IMG/VR virus record: IMGVR_UViG_3300030380_003439
Span: 1 to 37,933 of that record
Source of the DNA: a virus
Direction: 5' to 3' (one strand)
Length of the DNA stretch: 37,933 bases
The translations under genes were made by a program, and so were the position numbers. The notes under the pieces are model-generated. The model searched no databases. It worked only from the letters and a program-made list of their open reading frames with translations, and was not told the DNA's origin. Positions 25,664-33,499 of this stretch are shown here, one piece after another (positions within the stretch are counted from its first letter, which is position 1; each line of letters opens with the position of its first letter).

Positions 25664-27177
25664 TGAAAACAATTATTTTAGGACCACCAGGTACAGGTAA
25701 AACAACTACACTATTAGATTTAGTAGATCAGTTTTTAAAAGCAGGTGTTGATTCTAAAAGAATAGGATACTTTTCTTTTACACGTAAAGCTGCAGAAGAA
25801 GCATCAGGCAGAGCTGCAGAGAAGTTTAATCTTGATGCACAAGATGATCTGCCTTTCTTCAGGACACTACACTCGCTGGCATTTAGAACACTAGGTGTAA
25901 AACGTGAGCAGGTTATGCAGACACGTGACTACAAAGACTTTGGATCTAAGGTTGGTATCAGCATAAGATTACAACATGCAAACAACTCTGATTCTGATGG
26001 TACATTTACATCTGACAACGAATACCTATCATTGATAAACAAGGCTAGAGTTACAGAGCGCGATGTTATGGATTTGTACGACGATAACAACCACTATCTT
26101 GATATTGAACGCGATACATTGTATTTATTAGACCGAGAACTAAAGCGGTATAAGCAAGAGAAAGGAATGATAGATTATGCTGACATGTTACAAAGATTTG
26201 TTGAACAAGATGTATCACCATCTTTTGACGTATTATTTATTGACGAGGCACAGGACCTCTCACCTTTGCAGTGGCGAATGGTCAGGTCTCTTTGGTCGAA
26301 AGCTGACAAGACCTACATTGCAGGGGACGATGATCAAGCTATATTTAAATGGGCTGGTGCTGATGTTGATTCTTTTATCGCTCTTAAAGAAGAAGTAGAT
26401 CAGATCGACACACTAAAACAATCCTACCGTATTCCTGGTGGCCCAATACACGAACTGTCACAAAGTATAATAGAACGTGTAAACAATCGTTTTGACAAAA
26501 CATACAAGCCACGTGAAGCTGTTGGTAAATTGAACAGGTATTCAGACATTACACAGGTTGACATGAGCAAAGGCGAATGGCTAGTGTTGGCATCTGCACA
26601 TTATTTTTTAGACGACGTAAAAGATTTATGTGAGCTGCAGGGATGGTATTTTTCTCACAGAGGACGCAACTCTATACCGTTAGATTTATTAATGGCCATA
26701 CAGCATTGGCAAGAATGGTCAAAGGGTGGTATGTTAAATGTTATACAAATAAAAAATATTTATTCTTATCTAGGTGAAAACATTACGCGCGGTTATCGCA
26801 CCGGTAAAACGATGAACAATGATTTGTCATATACTCGAGAAGACTGTACCGCGGATCACGGATTGTTAACTGATAAAGTTTGGTATGAAGCATTTACAAA
26901 GATAGATACAAACACAGAGAACTACATACGAAACATGTTAGCAAACAGAGAAAAGATTTCACAAACACCACGAATTACAATGTCAACTATACACGGAGCG
27001 AAGGGAGGTGAAGCGGACAATGTATTATTACTTCCTGATATTACTAAGTCTAGTGTTGATCAGAATGATCGGGAACCAGACGAACTACATAGGTTATTTT
27101 ATGTAGCAGTGACAAGAGCAAAAGAAAATTTGCATATACTAGAACCAAGAAATTATGAGAGGGCATACGTGCTATGA
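25663..27177 (+). CDS. SF1 (UvrD/Rep-like) DNA helicase
   Basis: 504 aa, somewhat shorter than cellular UvrD (about 700). Motifs in order: Walker A GPPGTGKTTT (7-16), YFSFTRKAAEEA (Ia), LFIDEAQDLSPLQW (II), IAGDDDQAIFKWAGAD (III), LKQSYRIP (IV), TIHGAKGGEADNVLLL (V) and LFYVAVTRAKENLHIL (VI). It unwinds duplex DNA with ATP, probably at the phage fork because no DnaB-type helicase is present in the window. Its start shares a base with the primase stop. Confidence 0.93.
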   Translation: MKTIILGPPGTGKTTTLLDLVDQFLKAGVDSKRIGYFSFTRKAAEEASGRAAEKFNLDAQDDLPFFRTLHSLAFRTLGVKREQVMQTRDYKDFGSKVGISIRLQHANNSDSDGTFTSDNEYLSLINKARVTERDVMDLYDDNNHYLDIERDTLYLLDRELKRYKQEKGMIDYADMLQRFVEQDVSPSFDVLFIDEAQDLSPLQWRMVRSLWSKADKTYIAGDDDQAIFKWAGADVDSFIALKEEVDQIDTLKQSYRIPGGPIHELSQSIIERVNNRFDKTYKPREAVGKLNRYSDITQVDMSKGEWLVLASAHYFLDDVKDLCELQGWYFSHRGRNSIPLDLLMAIQHWQEWSKGGMLNVIQIKNIYSYLGENITRGYRTGKTMNNDLSYTREDCTADHGLLTDKVWYEAFTKIDTNTENYIRNMLANREKISQTPRITMSTIHGAKGGEADNVLLLPDITKSSVDQNDREPDELHRLFYVAVTRAKENLHILEPRNYERAYVL

Positions 27178-27383
27178 AGTCTTTAAAAAAACAAATTGGC
27201 GGTAGTCATTACAACCGATACAAGATACAACCCGCGGAATTCATCAATAAAAACAATTTGTTATTTGCTGAGGGAAATGCTATAAAGTATATTATGAGAC
27301 ACCCGCACAAGGGTAGCGGTAAGCAAGATCTAGAGAAGGCGATACACTACATAGAGATGATAATAGAAAGAGATTATGAATAA
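27174..27383 (+). CDS. DUF3310 protein (T7 gp1.7-type domain)
   Basis: 69 aa. The DUF3310 signature is complete: IGGSHYNRYKIQPAEFI, FAEGNAIKYIMRH, then KQDLEKAIHYIEMIIE. This domain is found in T7 gp1.7, a nucleotide kinase linked to dideoxynucleotide sensitivity, but here it stands alone. It overlaps the helicase end by four bases and the polymerase start by eight, so it is co-translated with the replisome and may act in nucleotide supply. Confidence 0.85.
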   Translation: MKSLKKQIGGSHYNRYKIQPAEFINKNNLLFAEGNAIKYIMRHPHKGSGKQDLEKAIHYIEMIIERDYE

Positions 27384-29235
27384 GCCGCTACAAATGCCTA
27401 TGTTTAAACCCGAAACAGAATGGGTTCCACCGACAAACTTACCAGATTTATCTGACCGCAAAGAAATTGCAATAGACTTAGAAACAAGAGATCCAAATTT
27501 ATTAACGTTAGGCTCTGGCAGTGTACGTGGTGATGGTGAAGTTATTGGCATTGCTGTTGCAGTAGAAGGATGGTCAGGTTACTTCCCAATCAATCACGAA
27601 GGTGGTGGGAACATGGACCGCGCATTAGTATTGGATTGGTTCGAAGAAGTTTTACACACCGACGCTACAAAAATATTTCACAATGCAATGTACGATGTAT
27701 CCTGGATACGTTCTATGGGTTTTCAAATCCGTGGTGGTATCATTGACACATTGATTGCAGCATCATTAATAAATGAAAACAGATGGGGCTATGCATTGAA
27801 TGCACTTGGTAAAGAATATGTAGGCATGGGTAAGAATGAAAAGATATTACAAGAGGCAGCAAAAGAATGGGGTATTGATCCCAAGTCAGAAATGTGGAGA
27901 CTACCGGCGCCATTGGTTGGTGAGTATGCAGAACAAGATGCAGTTGTAACGTTAAAGTTATGGCATGCACTACAACATGAAATATCTAAACAAGATTTAT
28001 GGGACGTATTTAATTTAGAAACTAATTTGTTTCCATGTCTGGTTGACATGAAGTTTAAAGGTGTACGCGTTGATGTTGCAAAAGCAGAAGCTACAAAGGC
28101 ACAACTGATCGATGCAGAAAAAGAAATACATCGTGACATACAAAAGCTAGCAGGATTTGAGGTCGAGATATGGGCCGCAGCTTCTATTGCAAAAGCATTT
28201 GACATAGTCAAGCTACCGTACGATCGCACAGAAAAAGGTGCGCCATCATTTACAAAAAATTTCCTGGCGACTCACCCTGCTGAGTTACCAAAACTAATTA
28301 ATCAAGCTCGAGAGATTAACAAAGCCAACACTACGTTTATTGATACGATATTAAAACATAACTACAAAGGACGTATACACTCAGATATCAATCAAATTCG
28401 TAGTGATGACGGCGGTACAGTGACAGGACGATTTAGTTATTCTAACCCGAACCTGCAGCAAATACCGGCACGACACAAGGAACTCGGACCGTTGATTCGG
28501 TCACTATTTATACCAGAAGAGGGCCACAAGTGGGGTTGCTTTGACTACAGTCAGCAAGAACCACGTATTGTTGTGCACTTTGCATCTCTGTTAAAGCTAG
28601 AAGGAACACAAACTATTGTTGACGGCTACAATTCAGGTGACGCTGACTTTCATCAGATGATCGCGGACATGGCCGGCATCGAACGTAAACAAGCAAAAAC
28701 TATTAACTTAGGATTAATGTATGGCATGGGCAAGAACAAGCTGATGGCTGAATTAGGACTTCTCAAAGAAGCTGCTGAGAAACTAATCAAGACTTACAAT
28801 CAGAAAGCACCGTTTGTACGTATGTTGTCAGATGCGGTCGCAAGACGCGCAGATGACAGCGGTAAGATACGCACGATCGGTGGTCGCCTATGTCATTTTG
28901 ATCTATGGGAACCACACGGGTTCGGTATCAAGAAACCATTGCCCCACGCTGATGCGTTAAGGGAGCACGGACCGGGGATTAAGAGAGCATTCACATACAA
29001 AGCATTAAACAAACTAATACAAGGATCAGCGGCAGACATGACAAAGATGGCTATGCTGGCCTTATACCGAGAAGGAGTTATACCCCATGTACAAATTCAT
29101 GACGAACTTGATATATCCATTGCATCACTTGAGGATGCAGATAAGATCATTAGAATTATGGAAGAAGCTGTGGAACTGCAAGTTCCAAACAAAGTAGATT
29201 ATGAAGAAGGGAGTTGTTGGGGTGACATACACTGA
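27376..29235 (+). CDS. polA: Family A DNA polymerase with 3'-5' exonuclease (T7/Pol I type)
   Basis: 619 aa. The exonuclease domain has all three motifs: AIDLET (D34, E36), HNAMYDVSW (N103, D107) and YAEQD (Y184, D188). The polymerase domain has motif A FDYSQQEPRIVVHFA (D390), motif B RKQAKTINLGLMYG (R437, K441, Y449) and motif C QIHDELDI (H575, D576). No 5'-3' nuclease domain is present, as in T7. The position equal to E. coli Pol I F762 is Leu445 (codon TTA at 28708), a variant known from marine virus polymerases. No thioredoxin-binding loop is obvious. It replicates the phage genome together with the neighbouring primase, helicases and SSB. Confidence 0.95.
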   Translation: MNKPLQMPMFKPETEWVPPTNLPDLSDRKEIAIDLETRDPNLLTLGSGSVRGDGEVIGIAVAVEGWSGYFPINHEGGGNMDRALVLDWFEEVLHTDATKIFHNAMYDVSWIRSMGFQIRGGIIDTLIAASLINENRWGYALNALGKEYVGMGKNEKILQEAAKEWGIDPKSEMWRLPAPLVGEYAEQDAVVTLKLWHALQHEISKQDLWDVFNLETNLFPCLVDMKFKGVRVDVAKAEATKAQLIDAEKEIHRDIQKLAGFEVEIWAAASIAKAFDIVKLPYDRTEKGAPSFTKNFLATHPAELPKLINQAREINKANTTFIDTILKHNYKGRIHSDINQIRSDDGGTVTGRFSYSNPNLQQIPARHKELGPLIRSLFIPEEGHKWGCFDYSQQEPRIVVHFASLLKLEGTQTIVDGYNSGDADFHQMIADMAGIERKQAKTINLGLMYGMGKNKLMAELGLLKEAAEKLIKTYNQKAPFVRMLSDAVARRADDSGKIRTIGGRLCHFDLWEPHGFGIKKPLPHADALREHGPGIKRAFTYKALNKLIQGSAADMTKMAMLALYREGVIPHVQIHDELDISIASLEDADKIIRIMEEAVELQVPNKVDYEEGSCWGDIH

Positions 29236-29422
29236 AGAATCACCAGCAGAGATAACGCTGGGCATTTGTGATAATTGCGATAACTACGTGCCGTTTATTC
29301 GTATACCAAAAGGCGAACGACGTGTGTATGAATGCTTGACATGCCATCACAAGTTTGAACAAAAAGTAAATGGTAAGGTTGTATTTAAAAAACTCGACGA
29401 GACGTACAGGATAGTTGTATGA
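29222..29422 (+). CDS. Zinc-ribbon protein after the polymerase
   Basis: 66 aa from GTG 29222, which has AAGGGAG eight bases upstream; an ATG at 29201 lacks a site. CDNC and CLTC pairs form a likely four-Cys zinc ribbon with basic beta strands (RIPKGERRVYEC, HHKFEQK). It overlaps the polymerase end by 14 bases. Likely nucleic-acid binding; function unknown. Confidence 0.65.
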   Translation: MTYTEESPAEITLGICDNCDNYVPFIRIPKGERRVYECLTCHHKFEQKVNGKVVFKKLDETYRIVV

Positions 29423-29689
29423 ATGGAAACAAGTAAACAACAAAAAGGTATTCGTGCTGAGCTGTTAGCGGCCATAGACTTCCTAGGAAAGCCAAATACG
29501 CACGTCTATTATGATTTAGGTGGTAAGGGTCCAGCGGACCTGGTTGTCGTGAACAGTGCGACGGGGACCGTGGATTTGTATGATGTCAAGAAAAAAAGTT
29601 ATCGTATGATGAAAGGTAAAATGAGGTTGATAAACAGGGTCAAAAACAAGTCAGCAAAGAATTTAGATGTTAAGGTTTTATATGTGTAG
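29423..29689 (+). CDS. Small putative PD-(D/E)XK nuclease
   Basis: 88 aa. Helix with E13 (GIRAELLAAIDFL), then GPAD (D39) on a strand and DVKKK (D54, K56), in the order and spacing of minimal restriction-like or Holliday-junction-resolvase (Hjc-like) nucleases. The rest is basic (MMKGKMRLINRVKNKS). The ATG follows the previous stop directly. Placement after the polymerase fits a resolvase role; substrate is inferred. Confidence 0.55.
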   Translation: METSKQQKGIRAELLAAIDFLGKPNTHVYYDLGGKGPADLVVVNSATGTVDLYDVKKKSYRMMKGKMRLINRVKNKSAKNLDVKVLYV

Positions 29690-29765
29690 AATGTCGGATG
29701 CCTATGAAAAACACCCGACATATGAAGGTGAGAAGATAGTTACTAAAATAAATTAAAATAAACTC

Positions 29766-29795
29766 TTGTCAAATATTATATTTACACTATATAAT
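29766..29795 (+). promoter_or_regulatory. Promoter of the second early/middle block
   Basis: TTGTCA (29766-29771), 18-base spacer, TATAAT (29790-29795), followed by AAGGAGA and the ATG at 29828. The 138-base gap 29690-29827 holds only this, a possible 21-codon ORF (29691-29756, MSDAYEKHP...), and a weak TGTCGG/CCGACA stem. The spacer contains the palindrome AAATATTATATTT, which may be chance in AT-rich DNA. Confidence 0.65.
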
Positions 29796-29827
29796 CCCAT
29801 AGATTAATACAATAAGGAGAAAGAAAC

Positions 29828-29992
29828 ATGCCAGATACAAGCAGTTTTAAATCAGTGTCAGTCTCTGTGACTACACACAACCAACTGAAATCATTAGCAG
29901 AAAATCGATTTGAAGTTCCTGTTAGTATACAAAAGGTCATAGACTTTTTGTTAGAGAAAGAATTAAAAAAGAAAAATGGTAAAACTCGTTGA
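29828..29992 (+). CDS. Ribbon-helix-helix-like regulator
   Basis: 54 aa, first gene after the promoter and with a strong AAGGAGA site. A strand FKSVSVSV is followed by helix HNQLKSLAENR, a turn EVPVSI and a second helix QKVIDFLLEKELKKK, the Arc/MetJ/CopG layout. Such dimers bind palindromic operators through the strand. Candidate targets are the inverted repeats at 3773-3790 and 35825-35850. Its end overlaps the next gene by 17 bases. Confidence 0.6.
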   Translation: MPDTSSFKSVSVSVTTHNQLKSLAENRFEVPVSIQKVIDFLLEKELKKKNGKTR

Positions 29993-30215
29993 GACAATAT
30001 GCCCGCGCTGTAACGGCAACGGCTACATTGTTGTCCAAAATGAGGACATAGATTGCCCTATGTGTGAAGAAGAATTTATGCATCTGGGCGGTACAGTGAC
30101 GACTCACAATGGCTATGTAATGCTGCCGGTAGAGCAGACGCGCAGGAACGTTGAGGGTGGTCGTGAGTCAATAGTAAAATGGTCAGGGGAAACCCTACCA
30201 GAAAAGGGCCAATAA
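29976..30215 (+). CDS. Zinc-ribbon protein, DnaJ-type CxxCxGxG
   Basis: 79 aa. CPRCNGNGYI (C10, C13) and CPMC (C28, C31) form a DnaJ-like zinc finger at the N-terminus. The C-terminal half is polar with no motif. It probably binds a peptide or nucleic acid; function unknown. Confidence 0.6.
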   Translation: MVKLVETICPRCNGNGYIVVQNEDIDCPMCEEEFMHLGGTVTTHNGYVMLPVEQTRRNVEGGRESIVKWSGETLPEKGQ

Positions 30216-30237
30216 TGGACCCGGAACAGGAGTATGG

Positions 30238-30405
30238 ATGGTAGGAATGTTAATGCAAAAAAGAATATCTAATATAGAATGGGTGATTACGCGTTGTAAT
30301 CCAGAGTTTAAAAAAGTCTGGGAACGTAAATTAGAACAATTATTAGATAGAAGGGTGGAGAAGGCTTATGAAAGAATGGTTGAAAACGCTCGAAGGGTAC
30401 ATTAG
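30238..30405 (+). CDS. Small basic helical protein
   Basis: 55 aa from an ATG with AGGAG about seven bases upstream. Helical and basic, with KVWERKLEQLLDRRVEKAYERM across residues 26-47. No motif. It overlaps the next gene by 38 bases, more than its neighbours do, so it is less certain than they are. Confidence 0.45.
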   Translation: MVGMLMQKRISNIEWVITRCNPEFKKVWERKLEQLLDRRVEKAYERMVENARRVH

Positions 30406-30583
30406 TTTTTGTATACTAGGGTTTACTATTTTTATTTGTGTAATAGTTATTATTGTAAATTGTAGATATATCATTAAACTAGAGAATACGATTGAAACAA
30501 TGTGGCACGAGATAGTACAGGTGAAGGAGACTAATATTAGTTTATACCAATTTATCGAGGAACACAAAAATGACTTTGATTAA
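30368..30583 (+). CDS. Single-span membrane protein
   Basis: 71 aa. A membrane helix at about residues 11-30 (SFCILGFTIFICVIVIIVN) is followed by a charged coiled-coil tail (KLENTIETMWHEIVQVKE). GGAG precedes the ATG. Layout resembles small spanin- or holin-like early membrane proteins; function unknown. Confidence 0.6.
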   Translation: MKEWLKTLEGYISFCILGFTIFICVIVIIVNCRYIIKLENTIETMWHEIVQVKETNISLYQFIEEHKNDFD

Positions 30584-30965
30584 GGAAAACAAAACGGTGA
30601 GAAAAGAAATCCCTAACAGGATGATGAGTGCAACTTTCGCTCTACCAATCGATGGTAGACGGGTTGTCGGCATTCTAGACTATACAGCAAACAAGACAGG
30701 GCTCACGCCTATGGCTTTTTGGATTAAACTAAAACCAACAGATTCTTATTTAGACAGAGAACTACGCGCAAGTGGTAAACTTATATCTAGGTGTCTGCAA
30801 CACGGTGAGTCCTTGAAAGAATTAGTCGACACACTATCACAAGACAATGTCATTGGTCAGATGGCAAACTATCTACACAAGAACATGGAAGAAATTATTA
30901 TGGGCAAGCAGCCGGAGAAAAAACAACGTGAGTTGTCTACTGATCCGTATGCAATGAAGGAGTAA
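30570..30965 (+). CDS. Stand-alone TSCPD-like protein (ribonucleotide-reductase-associated domain)
   Basis: 131 aa. The region 16-95 resembles TSCPD domains: a strand with MMSATFALPIDGRRVVGIL, a second strand MAFWIKLKP, then DRELRASGKLISRCLQHGE and a helix SLKELVDTLSQDN. TSCPD domains are found fused to class II ribonucleotide reductases; here it is separate and no reductase catalytic gene is in the window. The call rests on pattern memory and needs a profile check. GAGGA precedes the ATG and the gene overlaps the preceding one by 14 bases. Confidence 0.42.
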   Translation: MTLIKENKTVRKEIPNRMMSATFALPIDGRRVVGILDYTANKTGLTPMAFWIKLKPTDSYLDRELRASGKLISRCLQHGESLKELVDTLSQDNVIGQMANYLHKNMEEIIMGKQPEKKQRELSTDPYAMKE

Positions 30966-30967
30966 CT

Positions 30968-31183
30968 ATGGCAAAAGACGGCAAACACTATCCATCTAAA
31001 AAATTTAAAGACAATTTTGATGAAATATTTAGACCAGCACATTTAACAGATGCTGATGTCGAATACATCAAAGAACACACTGAACGAGTATTCAATTTAA
31101 AACAGCATAAAGAAGATAAAATTAGACAAATGGAACGTGATAACGAGAAAGAGCTAGAGCAGTGTTCGACGAAATTGAAATAG
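30968..31183 (+). CDS. Hypothetical charged helical protein
   Basis: 71 aa with AGGAG upstream. Lys/Asp/Glu-rich; the second half (ERVFNLKQHKEDKIRQMERDN...) is a likely coiled coil. No motif or membrane segment. Function unknown. Confidence 0.55.
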   Translation: MAKDGKHYPSKKFKDNFDEIFRPAHLTDADVEYIKEHTERVFNLKQHKEDKIRQMERDNEKELEQCSTKLK

Positions 31184-31404
31184 AGTGGATACCAGAAGAT
31201 ACGGGAGCACCGTACGAGGTAGACATGAACGTTGTAGAAGCTGATACACCAGCACACATCGTAGATAAGTGGTGTAAAGAAAAATACGGACACACAAATT
31301 GGGCGCGTATGGGGGTAATGTCGCCTGAAGATTTATTAGGTAACCCCCACGATTTTGATTTTGACGAGGGGATTATATACTTTAAGAATGCTCATCTGGT
31401 ATGA
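31162..31404 (+). CDS. Hypothetical acidic protein
   Basis: 80 aa from a GTG that overlaps the preceding gene by 22 bases; the first internal ATG would remove a third of the protein. Acidic, with segments DTPAHIVDKWCKEKYGHTNW and FDFDEGIIYFKNAHL. No recognised family. The stop overlaps the exonuclease ATG (ATGA). Confidence 0.5.
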   Translation: MFDEIEIEWIPEDTGAPYEVDMNVVEADTPAHIVDKWCKEKYGHTNWARMGVMSPEDLLGNPHDFDFDEGIIYFKNAHLV

Positions 31405-32093
31405 AGCTCGTAAAAAAGTATGACTATCCTACTTCTACAAGAGCTAGCATTAAAGGTCTTAGACACTATTCTCTTACAGATGATATTCACGGACAGCGCC
31501 TACCATCGGTCACGACGGTTCTTGGCCAAACTCAGCCAAAAGATAAAGCAGATTCTCTTCAACGATGGCGAGACAAAGTAGGTCACGAAGAAGCCAGACG
31601 AATTACACAGGAAGCAGCGGCGCGCGGTACGTCTATGCATTTGTACCTGGAGAAGTATTGTCTAGGAGAAGGGTACCTAGATCTAACGGATGTTGGTAAT
31701 ACAGCCAAGCATATGGCAGAAAAGATCGTGGACCGCGGGATTGATAACAGGCTTACAGAGATATATGGAAACGAGGCTACGCTTTATTATCCAGGATTAT
31801 ACGCAGGGTCAGTCGATTTAGTTGGACAACACGACGGATCTATGGCTATCATCGATTTCAAGCAGACAAATAAACCAAAACAAAGAGAATGGATTGGCGA
31901 TTATTTTCTGCAGATGGCGGCGTATGGTATGGCTCATGATGCAGTTTACGGTACAACAATTGAGAAAGGGGTGATTTTGATGTGCTCAAAGGACCTTTAC
32001 TATCAGGAGTTTACGATAGAGGGTGAGGAGTACAGGCAAGCTAAACATGACTTCCTACGTCGCCTCGACCAATTCTACAAGGAGAACGGATAA
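31401..32093 (+). CDS. RecB/Cas4-like PD-(D/E)XK exonuclease
   Basis: 230 aa. The nuclease core is evident: RGTSMHLYLEKYC (H80), E120 in LTEIYG, GSVDLVG (D139), AIIDFKQT (D152, K154) and the QMAAY motif (Q171 to Y175) typical of RecB-family nucleases (PDDEXK_1). Phages with this gene use it as a processive exonuclease for recombination or host DNA breakdown, the functional equivalent of T7 gp6. It starts by overlapping the previous stop. Confidence 0.85.
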   Translation: MKLVKKYDYPTSTRASIKGLRHYSLTDDIHGQRLPSVTTVLGQTQPKDKADSLQRWRDKVGHEEARRITQEAAARGTSMHLYLEKYCLGEGYLDLTDVGNTAKHMAEKIVDRGIDNRLTEIYGNEATLYYPGLYAGSVDLVGQHDGSMAIIDFKQTNKPKQREWIGDYFLQMAAYGMAHDAVYGTTIEKGVILMCSKDLYYQEFTIEGEEYRQAKHDFLRRLDQFYKENG

Positions 32094-32317
32094 TGTACTT
32101 TGTTATTACAATATATTTACTAGTAGCGGGGACCGACGAAGCAGTACTAAAAGAGTATACAGCAAAATCTTTTAGGGATACTTGGCAGTGTCATAGTTTT
32201 GTGCATAGAAACAAGATGGAATTACTAACACCACATATAATTAAATACGGAGATCAATTAAAAAGCTGGGAAATTTTTTGTGAGTCAAGATATTTGAAAG
32301 ATTTGAAAGAAGCATGA
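32093..32317 (+). CDS. Small protein with hydrophobic N-terminus and two Cys
   Basis: 74 aa. Residues 1-13 are hydrophobic (YFVITIYLLVAG), perhaps a short signal or a buried strand. Single Cys residues at QCHSF and FCESRY could pair if exported. The layout resembles the protein at 35415. TAATG overlap with the exonuclease gene. Confidence 0.6.
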   Translation: MYFVITIYLLVAGTDEAVLKEYTAKSFRDTWQCHSFVHRNKMELLTPHIIKYGDQLKSWEIFCESRYLKDLKEA

Positions 32318-32400
32318 TAGGCTGTGCTATAGTGGAGATTAGACCCAACGATGTTTATTTTGTACGAACTTGCAGAACAGGCGGTAACGGTGGTAATTGA
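32314..32400 (+). CDS. Possible 28-aa peptide
   Basis: Starts at the ATG overlapping the previous stop (ATGATAG) and ends CRTGGNGGN. The overlap suggests coupling, but there is no other support. The wider 257-base stretch to 32574 holds only this, the next ORF and two hairpins. Confidence 0.25.
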   Translation: MIGCAIVEIRPNDVYFVRTCRTGGNGGN

Positions 32401-32409
32401 GGTAAATGT

Positions 32410-32565
32410 ATGATATTATTAAGGAAACAGTCTACCACAGGGTGTTTTTGCAACGGTAGAGGCGGTAGAGTAGAACAATTTTTGGCAGTTTTACGTTCTA
32501 ACCCGTGTGAGAGGGGTAGTTGTGTCAAATTTCTGACACTAGGGGGTCAAATCCCTACTATATAG
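32410..32565 (+). CDS. Possible 51-aa Cys-containing protein
   Basis: ATG with GAGGT about seven bases upstream. Contains CFCNGRGGR and two more Cys (NPCERGSC), which could bind a metal. It overlaps two DNA hairpins (GTGTCA/TGACAC at 32522-32539 and TAGGG/CCCTA at 32540-32557), so the stretch may be regulatory instead of coding. Confidence 0.35.
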   Translation: MILLRKQSTTGCFCNGRGGRVEQFLAVLRSNPCERGSCVKFLTLGGQIPTI

Positions 32566-32574
32566 GAGAATAGA

Positions 32575-32979
32575 ATGATTAGAAAAAAACAAACACTAAC
32601 AGAGGCACATGAGGTACCAGCAAACGGCAGGCCTACTGAAGTTAAGGTTGGTTATAGAACTATAAAGATTAAGTATGTAAACCCTAGTTTTGTATTGGAC
32701 GACATGACAGACAGCTACGGTGAGTACCGGGCCAGAGAGGGTGTTATTTATATACAAGATGCGTTAGTGGGACAAGAGCGCTGCAATACTACATGGCATG
32801 AAATTTTACATGCGGTGGTGTATGTATCTAGTCTTAACCAAGCAAACGGCCCACTAAAAGAGGATGATGCAGAAGAATTAGTAGTAAATACTATTAGTAA
32901 TTTTATGATGGGTGTGTATAGGGACAACCCCTGGTTGTTAGATATGCTTAAAAAACATTTAAATGAAATCGATAACTGA
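32575..32979 (+). CDS. Putative zinc metallopeptidase (HEILH)
   Basis: 134 aa with TAGGAGA upstream. The zinc motif TWHEILHAVVY (H75, E76, H79) is followed about 22 residues later by EEL (E100/E101), as in minimal ImmA/IrrE-like peptidases. ImmA-type proteins cleave repressors; a phage copy could cut host or phage regulators, or process virion proteins. No signal peptide. Family placement tentative, metal-binding motif clear. Confidence 0.7.
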   Translation: MIRKKQTLTEAHEVPANGRPTEVKVGYRTIKIKYVNPSFVLDDMTDSYGEYRAREGVIYIQDALVGQERCNTTWHEILHAVVYVSSLNQANGPLKEDDAEELVVNTISNFMMGVYRDNPWLLDMLKKHLNEIDN

Positions 32980-33499
32980 AGATATACTTGATTGGTCTAA
33001 AAACTATATAGAACAACCAAGTGAAGCCTTGGGCAATGTTCCTGTATGCCCATATGCAAAGAAAGCTAGAGAAACCAAAGCACTAAAGATCCTGGAAGTA
33101 ACAGACCATGAGAAACTTATAGACAGCATTGTAGAAGGCACAGAACTTATTAAAGATCCCGGCACAGACATAGTAATTGTAGGTTGTAGCGACATAGAAA
33201 TTACAGTTGATGAGTTGAATGCTACAATACATGCCTACAATGTAATATTTGTGCCTCAGGACATATACCTGATGGCATCTCATCCCTACGACGATGAGGA
33301 AGATGAGCCTGTAGAGTTTTTAGAAACAGGTGATTGGGAGCCAGCCAATGAGTTCTTGATGGTACTGATACAAAATTTTGATAAACTAGAAAAGGCTAGT
33401 GACATGATGAATAAAAAAGGATATTATTCGGCATGGCCTCGTGATTATTACGAGGGTACAGTTTTAAAACGACAATCTTATAGGAGATACAGACTATGA
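32963..33499 (+). CDS. Conserved hypothetical marine phage protein
   Basis: 178 aa. Features: ILDWSKNYIEQPSEALGNV then VCPYAKKARETKALKILEV, TDIVIVGCSDIEITVDEL, and a C-terminus ending RDYYEGTVLKRQSYRRYRL. The first part recalls conserved CPYAKKA-type proteins in marine phages. A mixed alpha/beta fold is likely. Overlaps the metallopeptidase end by 17 bases. Function unknown. Confidence 0.6.
   Translation: MKSITEDILDWSKNYIEQPSEALGNVPVCPYAKKARETKALKILEVTDHEKLIDSIVEGTELIKDPGTDIVIVGCSDIEITVDELNATIHAYNVIFVPQDIYLMASHPYDDEEDEPVEFLETGDWEPANEFLMVLIQNFDKLEKASDMMNKKGYYSAWPRDYYEGTVLKRQSYRRYRL

Noticed and set aside
29690-29759. 21-codon ORF and TGTCGG/CCGACA stem after the small nuclease
   Set aside because: Too short, no ribosome binding site, and the stem has only six pairs with a long loop.
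32510-32565. tRNA-like fold with an anticodon-like and a T-arm-like stem (GGTCAAATCCC)
   Set aside because: The anticodon-like loop has six bases, the T-loop eight, and no acceptor stem or D-arm can be paired. It is more likely two simple hairpins.
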